Source: Doryteuthis pealeii
Lineage: Eukaryota > Mollusca > Cephalopoda > Myopsida > Loliginidae
Reading direction: 5' to 3'
DNA length: 64,000 nucleotides
Assembly (NCBI GenBank): GCA_023376005.1
Contig: CM042147.1
Span: 119,928,287-119,992,286 of the forward strand
Positions 30,972 to 41,301 of this stretch are shown here, piece after piece (position 1 is the stretch's first letter; each line of letters starts with the position of its first letter). Below the pieces are notes generated by a model that searched no databases, had not been told where the DNA came from, and saw nothing but the letters and a program-made list of their open reading frames with translations. The position numbers were made by a program, and so were the translations under genes.

Positions 30972-30998
30972 TAAGTCGTCTGGGTGGCCTAAAGTATA
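30972..30998 (-). mobile_element. SINE-A 3' scrap
   Basis: AAGTCGTCTGGGTGGCCTAA only, directly after the SINE-B tail. Confidence 0.55.
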
Positions 30999-30999
30999 G

Positions 31000-31210
31000 A
31001 GATTGAAGCTGTATTTACCAAAATGAACAATATATCTAACGTTGTTTTGTTGTTGTTGTTTTTTTTGTTTTTTTTTTCAGAATACAAGATGTGTCAAAAA
31101 GTACAGATTTTAAAGCTGTACTTACCGAGATATAAATGAAAAATAATGGAATACAAAGTGTGTCAAAAAGTACAAAAAAATATCGATACTTTTTTTAAAC
31201 ACTTTGTCAT
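31000..31210. repeat. Short tandem duplication and poly-T
   Basis: AATACAAGATGTGTCAAAAA at about 31080 recurs as AATACAAAGTGTGTCAAAAA at about 31150, and AAGCTGTA(T/C)TTACC recurs at 31007 and 31112. T runs at 31058-31077. Confidence 0.65.
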
Positions 31211-31264
31211 AATTTTTTTTTTTACTAATCTATATATAAATATAGATAAGAGATTTATTTTAAC

Positions 31265-31300
31265 TTCTTAAATCCCCAGCAACGACGGGTAGCTCTGATT
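31265..31300 (+). mobile_element. Possible Helitron-like 3' end (weak)
   Basis: ATCCCCAGCAACGACGGGTA then GCTCTGATTAG resembles the hairpin plus CTRR-type ends at 42013 and 53061, but the stem is imperfect. Confidence 0.3.
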
Positions 31301-31469
31301 AGTTCATCATAAAAACAGCAGCATTGACTCGCCGAAGTTAACAAAATGGTTCTGCTTGCGCTATTTCATTTTAGAGACAGATTGAAGCATTCTTTAAAAT
31401 ATTTCCATGCATTACAATTTCTTTTTTCTTTTTATGTAATATTTCACATTAAAATAATCTGTTGTTTTC

Positions 31470-31815
31470 CTCTGAATTTTTTAAATGAAGCTTGATGATC
31501 AGTATTATTTGTATTATTCGGACTATTGTCCTCGTCTTTATTGTTATCTGTACAACGTTTCGGCCGATGTGCCCTCTAACCTTCTTCAGGTATTTCTTTT
31601 CGGACTCAGGAACCTTCTCGCACTTGGGAACGTTCTTGTCGTAATAGAATAATAATTAACACAGCTTAACACCTGTACTCCAGCTATGATTAGTGGAATG
31701 AGAACAGGATACCCCCATGGACTGAATAAAGGGTTAGGTTCAAAGTTCAGTGATGGCTCCTGATTACGACAAGAAGGTTCCCGATTACGACAAGAGGTTC
31801 CCAAGTTCGAAAGAG
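31470..31815. mobile_element. SINE-C chimera (minus 3' half joined to plus middle)
   Basis: 31490-31649 is the minus-strand 3' half (TACAACGTTTCGGCCGATGT, CTTCAGGTATTTC). At TCGTAA it switches to plus orientation (31646-31815): TAATTAACACAGCTTAACAC, CCAGCTATGATTAGTGGAAT, GGGTTAGGTTCAAAG, and GATTACGACAAGA units. Confidence 0.7.
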
Positions 31816-31858
31816 GGTGTTCAGCTGTTGCTGGTGTGGTGTGAATGTTTGGGAGGTA

Positions 31859-31953
31859 GTGGTGTTTGCGTAATGATTAACATCGTAGTTGTATGTACTC
31901 GACGAACAAAGTTCAAATCCTGGTCGATGCTGTTTTCGTTTCCTTTTGCGTTA

Positions 31954-32024
<71 letters not shown>

Positions 32025-32050
32025 TACAACACACACACACACACACACAT
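31859..32050 (+). mobile_element. SINE-B head followed by (TC)n and (CA)n
   Basis: GCGTAATGATTAACATCGTA and AGTTCAAATCCTGGTCGATG (head and B box) end at about 31945. (TC)n at 31954-32013 and (CA)n to 32050 follow. Confidence 0.75.
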
Positions 32051-32065
32051 AATAATATATACATA

Positions 32066-32335
32066 TGGATGCGAGTGGTATAATGGTTACCGTCGTAGGA
32101 AATTGACACGGCGAAACGAGTTCAAATACTACACGAGGCAGTTTGCATTTCACATATCCTTATATACCCATGGAAAAAGTATGAATCCAACTATTCTCCC
32201 TCCAGCTATGGGTAAATAGTAGGACAGACTGGGCTCTAACTTTCGTTAGGCAACCGGTCCAGAAGGAAAACTCTGAATTCAAACTAGTTAAACACCGCTT
32301 CAGAAACTGACTTGTATCACAACTTAATCCTGTGG

Positions 32336-32389
<54 letters not shown>
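32066..32389 (+). mobile_element. SINE-B, full length, with (TA)n tail
   Basis: GCGAGTGGTATAATGGTTAC head, GAGTTCAAATACTACACGAGG, complete body and 3' domain to TGTGGAGGGA, then (TA)n at 32340-32389. Confidence 0.85.
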
Positions 32390-32394
<5 letters not shown>

Positions 32395-32476
32395 GACCCA
32401 CAAAAAATAGACGAAATTTGCATCAACTAACCATTGTGACCATTTTCACCGGTAAGTCACTTTTTCCACAAATACC

Positions 32477-32530
<54 letters not shown>

Positions 32531-32615
32531 ATATATACATATATATATAGTGTGTGACCAAAAAAACAGACCTGACTTTTTTTTTAATTCTGTTTTTTTA
32601 ATCACCCCATATATT

Positions 32616-32652
<37 letters not shown>

Positions 32653-32660
32653 AAAATGTA
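32390..32660. mobile_element. Mariner-like terminal motifs, hairpin and SSR
   Basis: AGGTGACCCACAAAAAATAG at 32391 resembles the CAGGGTGACCCAGAAAAAAC motif of the MITE at 13219. At 32547-32608 GTGTGACCAAAAAAACAGA is mirrored by TCTGTTTTTTTAATCAC. (TA)n/(GT)n arrays lie at 32478-32530 and 32620-32651. Confidence 0.5.
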
Positions 32661-33007
32661 ATCGTTTGAGTTTGAAGTCTCACTAAATTGGCACACATTC
32701 ATTCATGTTAATGTCTTTGGAAAAGGCATGAGTCCACTTTTCCCTTAAAACAACTTTTATTGACTATATATCTTAAGAAAGGTCTGGTTTCATTGATATG
32801 TCATTATGGTTTACAGAAAAGATAGCGGCTAGTTCAATAATTATTTCCTCCCAATTGGTACAACGTAAACAACCACTATCTATTCTTTTAACTTGGTGTG
32901 AACACGGGCGCCACAAGTTAACTTCCTTAGTCAAAAAAAAAGCAAAAGTACAAAGTACTCAATTTGAAACTTCATCGATCTCCTAGTTCATGGAATCAAC
33001 TAGTTTT

Positions 33008-33058
<51 letters not shown>

Positions 33059-33330
33059 AACCCTCCGCACGAGCAGAATGTGATACAAGGTCAATTTCTT
33101 AAACGGAGTTTAACAGGTTTGAATTCAGAGTTTTCCTTCTCTTAGACTGATTACCTAGCCAAGGTTAATGAGTCTAGTCTGTCCTGCTATTTACCCATAG
33201 CTGGAGGGAGAATAGTTTCCCAACGGTATTTGCGCTATGGGAAATGCAAACAGCGTCGTCCAGGAATTTGAACTCGGATCGGCGAGTCCATTTCCCAAGA
33301 CTCAAACCATTAAACCACGCACCTTCAATT
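33008..33330 (-). mobile_element. SINE-B, minus, after (TA)n
   Basis: (TA)n at 33008-33056, then the 3' domain (CCGCACGAGCAGAATGTGAT), body and head to CTCAAACCATTAAACCACGC. Nearly full length; the TACCCTTGGG block is shortened. Confidence 0.85.
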
Positions 33331-33514
33331 AGGTTTATATATGAGATAATACAAGTGAGTATCTTCTTATGGAGAATACTCAATATCAAAAAGATACGCA
33401 AAAGAAGAGGGAGTAGTCTTGCCTGGTACAAGGTTACAAAATTTGAGCGCGAGTGAGTATCAAACTCTTGTAAGGGTCTACGCGACAAGACTGTTAACCA
33501 CCATCCCAGACACG

Positions 33515-33516
<2 letters not shown>

Positions 33517-33566
<50 letters not shown>

Positions 33567-33662
33567 GTATCCAAAACTTGGTAGTAAGGGATGATTCTAT
33601 ATGTGATTTCTAAGATACACTGTATTATTATTGTATGATCCAGTATGTAAATACAGTGAATC
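33517..33662 (+). repeat. (TA)n and element G piece
   Basis: (TA)n at 33517-33561, then GGTATCCAAAACTTGGTAGT and AAGGGATGATTCTATATG, shared with 40168. Confidence 0.6.
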
Positions 33663-33764
33663 TTTAAATCACTTTTTTTATTCTTTTTTTTTTGAGAAGT
33701 AAATTTTTCAGTTATGCAATTCAAATTATCTTGATCTACCATCTGATTAGACGAAATTTTTGGG

Positions 33765-33859
33765 GAGCTATATTAATCAACTTAGATTTATAAAGGCCCC
33801 AATTTTGGTCAAAATAAATTTATTATGGAATTACGGTGTTGAGTTTTTCTTCCTTTCTA

Positions 33860-33940
<81 letters not shown>
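33765..33940 (+). repeat. Element G piece with (TA)n and (GT)n
   Basis: TTGGTCAAAATAAATTTATT and GTTGAGTTTTTCTTCCTTTC, then (TA)n from 33860 and (GT)n to 33940. Confidence 0.6.
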
Positions 33941-33943
<3 letters not shown>

Positions 33944-34169
33944 CAAAAAAAAATAACCCTATTTATAGATTGTATTCTTATTCAAAACACGTAGGAACGA
34001 AATCAAAAAGACCCGGTCACGAGAAACAGATAGAGAAAGCGAATTTTGTGCGTACATATAGACGTGGACTTCAAATTGCAGAGAAACCAAGTTTTGTCCG
34101 ACTCTACTATTACTACAACTGAATTTAATTGCTTCTCTACTCTTTACTATAGGGTTTACACGGGAGCGC

Positions 34170-34202
<33 letters not shown>

Positions 34203-34614
34203 CAGCTATTGCTGCTGCTGTTACTACGTTCTGCTGGCACGGCTTTGGCTATATCAACTGCTGCTAACGCTTTGCACGACCATTATCAAAGCTGCCTCTG
34301 TGGCGAGCGCATCGTGTCCTGACGTACATACAAAAGGAAGGAGGGATAACGTTTCTACAAGACCGCGTCTTTGCTATCGCTGGTTCACAGTTTCATTTTT
34401 TTTCTTCTTCTTCTTCGTCTTCGTCTTCTTTCTTTCTTTCTTTCTTAAAAACGCACAGTCTGAAGGTGTTTTTTTTTTCTTCAAAGACTTGGACTGAGCA
34501 AGTTAAGTTAGAGACAAGTTTCAAACGTCAAGTAAAGAAAGAGGAAACGTCTGAACATAGGTAAACCAAAACAGGTGGACGATAGAAGAGACACTTACAG
34601 GATCGGTCGGAGAC

Positions 34615-34653
<39 letters not shown>

Positions 34654-34754
34654 AATCCATAATTTGTAACTAATAATTGGTTGTACTGTAATTATCACCC
34701 GTTGGCTGAAACAAGGTACAAGGATCCTAAATTATAGATGGCGATGGTAAGTGA
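33941..34754 (+). other. Complex sequence with a possible first coding exon
   Basis: One of the few kilobase-scale non-TA stretches, with GC-richer parts at 34200-34390 (GCTGCTG and GCCTCTGTGGCGAGCGC). Near the end GATGGCGATGGTAAGTG places ATG GCG ATG (34738-34746) directly before a strong splice donor GTAAGT. (GA)n occurs at 34170-34202 and 34616-34650. Without transcript data the exon is only a possibility. Confidence 0.25.
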
Positions 34755-35276
34755 ATTTATACCTTTTTCTTTTCTTTTCTTTTTTCTTGTTTTTTTTCTT
34801 TTTTTCTTTTTTTATCCTGAGTGTTTCTTGTGTTCATCTTTATTTTTCTTTCCTTCTTTCTATGATTTCGTTTAACGTCTTTTTGAACATGTGTTTCCAG
34901 TGCATATTTGTTTATTTATTATTTGTTTGTCTTTTTTTTTCTTTCGTGAGGATGCAAGAGTTTATTTCTTTGGATCCCGATAGCCACAAACACGGAGACA
35001 CACACACTCAACACACACACAGACGCACCACACAGAGACACACACCTGTCTTTTACTGTCTTTCTCCCCTCCTCTGGCACACACATTCACTGTACCTGTC
35101 GGATGAAATTTACCTATTAATTAGTATTTAGATGGGGAACCGCTTAAGACATTAGGTATTGTATGTGACTGGTGGCCTTGTGCCAGACTAAAAAAAGGTT
35201 GATTAATAAACTATTTACTGGTCATCTCCCAAAGAGATAATAATCTATTTTCCTAACAACCAATTTATATGCTATT
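34755..35276. other. T-rich tract and unrecognised sequence
   Basis: A T-rich pyrimidine tract at 34765-34960 and a (CA)n-like ACACAC region at 35000-35045. No feature supported. Confidence 0.5.
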
Positions 35277-35282
35277 CTCTTA

Positions 35283-35359
<77 letters not shown>

Positions 35360-35368
35360 ATCTATGTA

Positions 35369-35413
<45 letters not shown>

Positions 35414-35469
35414 ATCTATGTATCTATCAATCTCTCTCTCTCTCTCTCTCTGACTATCTATGTATCTAT

Positions 35470-35507
<38 letters not shown>

Positions 35508-35517
35508 ATCTATATAT

Positions 35518-35583
<66 letters not shown>

Positions 35584-35713
35584 ATATAATACGTATATAT
35601 ATATATGTATGTATGTATATGTATATATATAATCATTACCAGTTTATTCGTATATATTCCTGTCCATATGTATTTGTCTGTCTGTCTTTCTATCTATCTA
35701 TCCATCTCTTTCT

Positions 35714-35785
<72 letters not shown>

Positions 35786-35800
35786 TTCGTCTGTTTACAT
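35277..35800. repeat. (TC)n domain with a GACTATCTATGTATCTATC motif
   Basis: Long (TC)n arrays separated by TGACTATCTATGTATCTATC at about 35356, 35409 and 35451, and by a variant at 35503. This is a higher-order tandem repeat. (TATC)n follows at 35690-35785. Confidence 0.9.
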
Positions 35801-35936
35801 TATTCATTTTGTGCAAAGTTTAAGTTGGTTTAGCGCAAGGCAACATTAGTGGGGTACACGTTGCGGTTAGAAGCCCACACATTTCTTTATTTAACTGTTA
35901 GACGAATTTACTAAATGTTGCGTCATGGTAGGTCCC

Positions 35937-35939
<3 letters not shown>

Positions 35940-35997
<58 letters not shown>

Positions 35998-36022
35998 GTG
36001 TGTGTGTGTGTGTGTGTGTGTA
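35940..36022. repeat. (TA)n and (GT)n
   Basis: (TA)n at 35940-35996, (GT)n at 35999-36022. 35801-35939 is unrecognised. Confidence 0.9.
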
Positions 36023-36169
36023 TGTCAACAAATAATTGCTAGGTTTGTCTTTCATAAGGTTACAGAAGGACAAAATTTAGTGAGAAATACTCAGCAACCA
36101 AGCTTGTTAACCATCACATCATTATAGCATTCCATATTTATATCAATCTCACTCTGTTCATAATTGTTT

Positions 36170-36347
36170 ACTATATATATATATAGTGAGAGAGAGAGAG
36201 AGAGAGAGAGACAAAGGGAGGGAGAGACAGGGGGAGAGATTGGAATATGAAAAATAAAATGTTCCAAAAGGATTAAATTTATCATGTTCATGTCGACGTT
36301 TAAACGTTTTGGGTTCTTCGGGACAGTATGATGAAAAGAAGAGAGAA

Positions 36348-36381
<34 letters not shown>

Positions 36382-36655
36382 TGGAATAGGAAAAATAAAA
36401 CGTTCCAAAAAGATTGAATTTATCATGAACAATTCATGTTTCGGTTTATATAAAACGTTTCGGTTTATATAAAACCCTCTTCGGGACAGTATGATGAAAA
36501 GAAGAGAAAAAAGATAGTAGATAGATTGGAATAAGAAAAATAAAATGTTCCAACAAGATTAAATTTGTCGACGTTTAAACGTTTCAGTTTATATAAAACC
36601 TTTTTCAGTACAGCATGATGAAAAAAAGAGGGAGAAAAAAGAACAATAGATTGAC

Positions 36656-36660
<5 letters not shown>
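36170..36660. repeat. Three tandem ~145-bp units
   Basis: Each unit has TTGGAATA(T/G/A)GAAAAATAAA, a TTCCAA(A/C)A(A/G)GATT(A/G)AATTT block, CGTTT-AAACGTTT(C/T)G, then TTCGGGACAGTATGATGAAA. Starts are near 36239, 36381 and 36526. (GATA)n separates units 1 and 2. The CGTTTCGGTTTATATAAAAC block resembles element H interiors. Confidence 0.8.

Positions 36661-36697
<37 letters not shown>
36661..36697. repeat. (TA)n, (GT)n
   Basis: Short compound microsatellite. Confidence 0.9.
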
Positions 36698-36699
<2 letters not shown>

Positions 36700-36939
36700 G
36701 TAAAGTCGACGGGAGCGGCCTAAAGTCGGTATCAGCCAGTCAGCGAGGAGTCTATCCCCTTTTCAATAGCGCTAGACCAAGGAGATTCTTTTAGCATCTG
36801 GGGTGGAGCGCCACGCCTACCATCAGCTCCTTACTTTACCGCACAGATCCCTGTATTACTCATACGCTGAGTGGCGGGGACCAGTATCGAACTAGGAACC
36901 TTGTGGTTTCTAGCCGAACGCTCTACCGACTGAGCTATG
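36698..36939 (-). mobile_element. SINE-A, minus, full length
   Basis: AAGTAAAGTCGACGGGAGCG to GACTGAGCTA, with complements of both Pol III boxes. The outer AAGTAAAG is the complement of the CTTTACTT end. Confidence 0.9.
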
Positions 36940-37218
36940 GATAGATATGAACCAACGTTGATAAATACGGTTATTTTCGTAAGTGCGTCAATAAACCTGT
37001 GGCCTAATGAGAAAAATAATAATTGATTTACGTAACATTATATTTTTCAACATGATTCTCTTCCTTGTCAGTACACTTGACCCATTATTGTCTCCATTGA
37101 ACAAAATACAGTCAAAAGTTCAGATTAAGATTTAGCTCATAACAATTTCCGGCTACATACTTATTGATCCACCATCATATATAAAGTAAGTCTTCGGAGT
37201 GCTCTAAAGTCGATAGAC

Positions 37219-37220
<2 letters not shown>
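36940..37220. other. No recognised feature except a SINE-A scrap
   Basis: TAAAGTAAGTCTTCGGAGTG and CTCTAAAGTCG at 37185-37215 match a SINE-A 3' end. The rest is unrecognised. Confidence 0.5.
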
Positions 37221-37250
<30 letters not shown>

Positions 37251-37570
37251 CACACACACACACACATATATATGTGAAGAGAGGAAGTAAATCCGACGGT
37301 ATGTAATATATCAAGAAAATTGAAAAAACACAGGTTTAAATGGGTTAAGTGGTGAGTTTATTGGCCGACGCTGCAGTGTTTCGATCTATTAAATAGATCA
37401 TCTTCAGGGCATAAGATAAGAAATTATATATCACAGAATGATGAGAAAAAGTGAGTGGTAATCCTTCTTATTCAGTCTGTTTAAAAAAAATTTCTGAAGT
37501 TTGAAAAAAGGAGACGGTTTTGAAATATGACATCAAATATTCTATTTTAAGGTGTGAGTATGTAGCGCTG

Positions 37571-37628
<58 letters not shown>
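37221..37628 (+). mobile_element. Element H between (TA)n arrays
   Basis: SSR at 37221-37272. Then GAAGTAAATCCGACGGTATG (edge), TGGCCGACGCTGCAGTGTTT with CGATCTATTAAATAGATCAT and CTTCAGGGC (a perfect ATCTATTAAATAGAT palindrome), then about 170 bp up to (TA)n at 37573-37628. The PuPu-TTTCG-palindrome-ATCTTCAGGG layout recurs at 40671 and 56868. Confidence 0.7.
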
Positions 37629-37630
<2 letters not shown>

Positions 37631-37674
37631 CTGTCTGGAGAAGTGTGATTAAACAATCACGTCGTTTGTGTTTT

Positions 37675-37738
37675 ATTTGGTTGGTGGGTTGGTTTTTACG
37701 GCATGTCAACCCTTGAACTTTTCAACCGGCCCTCGTAG
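37675..37738 (-). mobile_element. Shared 3' hairpin half joined to mariner-like terminus
   Basis: TTGGTTGGTGGGTTGGTTTT and TACGGCATGTCAACCCTT (shared 3' end, minus) run into GAACTTTTCAACCGGCCCTC GTA, the terminal repeat seen at 15912-16113. A chimeric junction. Confidence 0.6.
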
Positions 37739-37775
37739 ACTAGGAGGAGAGAAATTCCCAATTCAAACCAGCTTT

Positions 37776-38018
37776 AAGTAAAGTCGTCGGGGTGGCCTAA
37801 AGTAGGTATCAGTCAGACAGCGAGGGACTCTATCTCCTTTTTTACTAGCGCTAGACCAAGGAAATTGTTTTGGCGTCTGAGAAACGGAGCGCCATACCTG
37901 CCATCAGCTCCTCACTTTACCGCACAGATCACTGTGCTACTCATACGCTGAGTTGACGAGGACCGGTATCGAACCCGTAACTTTGTGGTTCCTTGTCGAT
38001 GCTCGACCGACTGAGATA
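37776..38018 (-). mobile_element. SINE-A, minus, head-to-head partner
   Basis: Full body from AAGTAAAGTCGTCGGGGTGG to CTCGACCGACTGAG. The tRNA head end lies about 5 bp from the next copy. Confidence 0.9.
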
Positions 38019-38022
38019 AAAA

Positions 38023-38268
38023 CGGCCCTAGCTCAGTCGGTAGAGTGTTCGGCTAGAAACCACAAGGTTCCTAGTTCGACACCGGCCTCGCCAACTCAGC
38101 GTATGAGTAGCACAGGATCTGTGCGGTAAAGTAAGGAGCTGATGGTAGGTGTGGCGCTCCACCTCAGGTGTTAAAATAATCTCCTTGGTCTAGTGCTAGT
38201 GAAAAGGGGATAGACTCCTCGCTGTCTGGCTGATACCGACATTAGGCCGCCCAGACAACTTTACTTAC
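38023..38268 (+). mobile_element. SINE-A, plus, head-to-head partner
   Basis: CGGCCCTAGCTCAGTCGGTA head, GTTCGACACCGG box B, body to ACAACTTTACTTACT. With 37776-38018 it makes an inverted repeat with ~240-bp arms. Confidence 0.9.
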
Positions 38269-38271
38269 TAT

Positions 38272-38274
<3 letters not shown>

Positions 38275-38336
<62 letters not shown>

Positions 38337-38594
38337 TTATATCCATATATGTCTTTGGCTGTTCACATACCTTTTCATATATGCTTTTTACCGTCTATAC
38401 CCACCAATATTCTTTTATATTTGTATGTTTATCTATTCCTGAAACTAAGAGACAGGCTTAGATATACACTTTATCTTACAATATCTATCTGTAAAATGCA
38501 TTTTCATCTCTGTCGCAGTCTCTGTTTCTGTCTCAAGCGTGAAACTGCTAGTAGCGACATATTTGTTTGTTTTTAATTTCATTTAAGTATGTTC

Positions 38595-38631
<37 letters not shown>

Positions 38632-38640
38632 GTGTGTATA
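38275..38640. repeat. (TA)n/(GT)n and unrecognised sequence
   Basis: (TA)n-(GT)n at 38275-38336 and (TA)n at 38598-38630. Between them no feature except one member of a direct repeat (GCGTGAAACTGCTAGTAGCG, 38538). Confidence 0.7.
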
Positions 38641-38791
38641 TGTGCTTGTGTGTGAGTGTTTTCTATCGTTCTCAATTCCTCTCTATAGCGTGAAACTGAT
38701 AGTAGTGATACGGTTGTGTTTTCTTTACATTCATTTGAATTATCATTATTTTTATTATATCATTATCATTATTTTCACATGTATATACCTC

Positions 38792-38843
<52 letters not shown>

Positions 38844-38847
38844 TACC

Positions 38848-38910
<63 letters not shown>

Positions 38911-39411
38911 TCCCTCTTTTCATCCAAATGATTTTAACGATTCTGTCAGCTTCCGTTGCCCGTGACACTGTATTTCCTCATCTTAATCTAAGCGTACATG
39001 CACGTACGCTTGCATGTAAGCCCGTAAGTACTTCCGTCTAAAAGCACACATATATATGTATGTGTATATACGTATAATTGGATACATGGACGAAATATTA
39101 CTGTATTCATGTGTGCGTGCGTGCGTGCGTGTGTGTGTGCGTGTGTGTGTAAGTTGTCCAGCACATTTTTACTTTAACATCCATGGCGTCGAAATAGCTG
39201 TGGTCATCAGCAAAATTATTTTATCTTCATACACGATTAACTGACTTAAAAGATTACTGTAAATCGTCTACGGGTTGAACGTACTCGAGAAGAAATTTTA
39301 AAACTCGGTCTTCTTCGAAATGGGAACGTCAGCTTCAAACGAATACATAATTATCATTATCCGACAGTATTTGATAGTCGTAACAATACATATATATATA
39401 TATATATATAA

Positions 39412-39446
<35 letters not shown>
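38641..39446. repeat. SSR-rich, unrecognised sequence
   Basis: GCGTGAAACTGATAGTAGTG at 38690 pairs with 38538. (TC)n-(TA)n-(TC)n at 38791-38908, (GT)n at 39110-39150, (TA)n-(GA)n at 39392-39451. Confidence 0.7.
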
Positions 39447-39454
<8 letters not shown>

Positions 39455-39926
39455 TGGGAAATGGACTCGTCGATTCAAGTTCAATTCGACGAAGCTGTTG
39501 GCACTTCACATAGCGCTAATACCCTTGGGGAAAGGTATGAATCTATATATTCTCCCTCCACCTATGGGTTAAATAGTAGGGCAGACTGTGCCCTTCAGCC
39601 TTGGGTAGGTAACCAGTCTAGAAGAGGGATAAGTCTGAATTCAAAATTCCCTCCAGCTATGGGTTAATAGTAGGACAGACTGGGCCCTTCAGCCATGGGT
39701 AGGTAACCAGTCTAGAAGAGGGATAACTCTGAATTCCAAATTCCTGAGGTCGGTCGTTGATTGGGTTTGTGGCAACCCTTGCTGCACCAATTCTTTCCTA
39801 TCGACTGTGCCAAAAAGTGTGGATGGTCCAACACAAGCCTTCACCACTATAAACAAATCACTGTGTGGGTGTTCATTGAGTGTGTGAACCCTCATGCGTC
39901 GAAAATGGACGAGAGAGTCCATAATA
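39447..39926 (+). mobile_element. SINE-B variant with alternative 3' domain, copy 2
   Basis: Head from GTCGTGGGAAATGGACTCGT, body, then a tandem duplication of the middle (39547-39648 and 39651-39742, both with AGCTATGGGTTAATAG-like and CCAGTCTAGAAGAGGGATAA), then the alternative ~180-bp domain from 39740 to GAGAGAGTCCATAATATATA. (TA)n follows. Confidence 0.85.
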
Positions 39927-40164
39927 TATATATATATATATATTATCATCTTCAATATCTTATATAATAATTATATTAATTCAATGATTCAATAAAGTGT
40001 CCAATAAAAATGAAGAAGGCTTTTCCATTAGGGATCTCTCTTAAAATGTTTTTTTTCTTTTAAGGAGGTCCTTTGGAAAATATTTTTTGATTTATTCTAT
40101 TCATTTTTTGTTCCATTCATTCATTTTTCCATTTATTCTTAACTATATATATATATATATATAT
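39927..40164. other. AT-rich spacer with two (TA)n
   Basis: Nothing recognised apart from short TA arrays. Confidence 0.6.
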
Positions 40165-40375
40165 ACAAGGTATCCAAAACTGGTAGTAAGGGATGATTCT
40201 ACATGGGATCTTTAAAAATCTCACTGTATAATTATATTGCATGTTTTAGTAGGGGCAAATACAAGGATTTTTATAAATCCCAAGAGAGAGCTCAATGCAT
40301 AATAATCTATAATTTAGATTAAATACAGAGTAATATTTACCTTTGAAAGAAAGGAAAAAAGGAAAAACTTTCTTT

Positions 40376-40426
<51 letters not shown>
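40165..40426 (+). repeat. Element G, longest copy, and (TA)n
   Basis: GGTATCCAAAACTGGTAGTA, GATTTTTATAAATCCCAAGA, GAGCTCAATGCATAATAATC, and a hairpin ACCTTTGAAAGAAAGG...CTTTCTTTCAAAGGT (40338-40382), then (TA)n. Confidence 0.65.
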
Positions 40427-40429
<3 letters not shown>

Positions 40430-40471
40430 AATAAATATTAATCCGACAGAATGAATTTAACATTTTGAAAA

Positions 40472-40526
<55 letters not shown>

Positions 40527-40563
40527 GAATTTAACATTTTGAAAAAATAATTTAACATTTTGA

Positions 40564-40614
<51 letters not shown>

Positions 40615-40670
40615 GATAATAATTACTAATTGTTTTTTCAAAATGTTAAATTCATATATATATATATATA
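40427..40670. repeat. Fold-back of AATTTAACATTTTGAAAAAA with (AAT)n
   Basis: AATCCGACAGAATG edge, then GAATTTAACATTTTGAAAAA at 40453 and 40525, a third partial at 40550, two (AAT)n arrays, and the complement TTTTTCAAAATGTTAAATTC at about 40630. Palindromic overall. Confidence 0.75.
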
Positions 40671-40916
40671 TACTATAGACATAAAATCCGAATGTAATTA
40701 AGTGTAAAGGATTTGAAAGAAAGCAAGAAAATTAATCAAAGATTGACATCCAGAAAGCCGACGCTAAAGCGTTTCGGTTTTAATTAAACCATCAACAGGG
40801 CCCAACAAGGTTAGTAATTATAAATCATGTGAAAGGAAATTTGTGGAAATAGGCAAAAGCTTGTGAGCCTTAGTTTAAAAGTATCGGCTCGGCACTTGAA
40901 ATAGTCATCCACATAT

Positions 40917-40920
<4 letters not shown>
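40671..40920 (+). mobile_element. Element H
   Basis: ATAAAATCCGAATG edge, GCCGACGCTAAAGCGTTTCG (TTTAGC/GCTAAA-type hairpin), GTTTTAATTAAACCATCAAC AGGG, then a ~110-bp tail to (TA)n. Confidence 0.65.
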
Positions 40921-40959
<39 letters not shown>

Positions 40960-40990
40960 GTGTGTGTGTGTGTGTTGTGTGTGTGTGTGT
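40921..40990. repeat. (TA)n, (GT)n
   Basis: Compound microsatellite. Confidence 0.95.
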
Positions 40991-41258
40991 GTGCTTAATT
41001 GAAGTCGTATCTAATTTTTGAAAATTAATTAATCAATAATTAATGAATTAGGCGGGAATACCTATTCAAATGTAAAGCTAAACAAATCGAGAAAAATTAA
41101 TTGTTTAGCCTTACATTTGAATAGGTATTCCCGCCTAATTCATTAATTATTAATTAATTAATTTTCAAAAATTAGGTACGACTTCAATTAAGCACATATT
41201 CTCCCAAAATTTGTCGGCTAAAAAAGCCATATCAAAACACATCGTCTGTTTGTTTGCT

Positions 41259-41262
<4 letters not shown>
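40991..41262. mobile_element. Near-perfect palindrome M (~205 bp) plus flank
   Basis: GTGCTTAATTGAAGTCGTAT...GGCGGGAATACCTATTCAAA TGTAA is mirrored to 41195 with very few mismatches around a ~35-nt loop. The 41196-41262 flank (TCTCCCAAAATTTGTCGGCT, AAGCCATATCAAAACACA) is repeated with one arm at 57970-58094. Confidence 0.85.
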
Positions 41263-41301
<39 letters not shown>

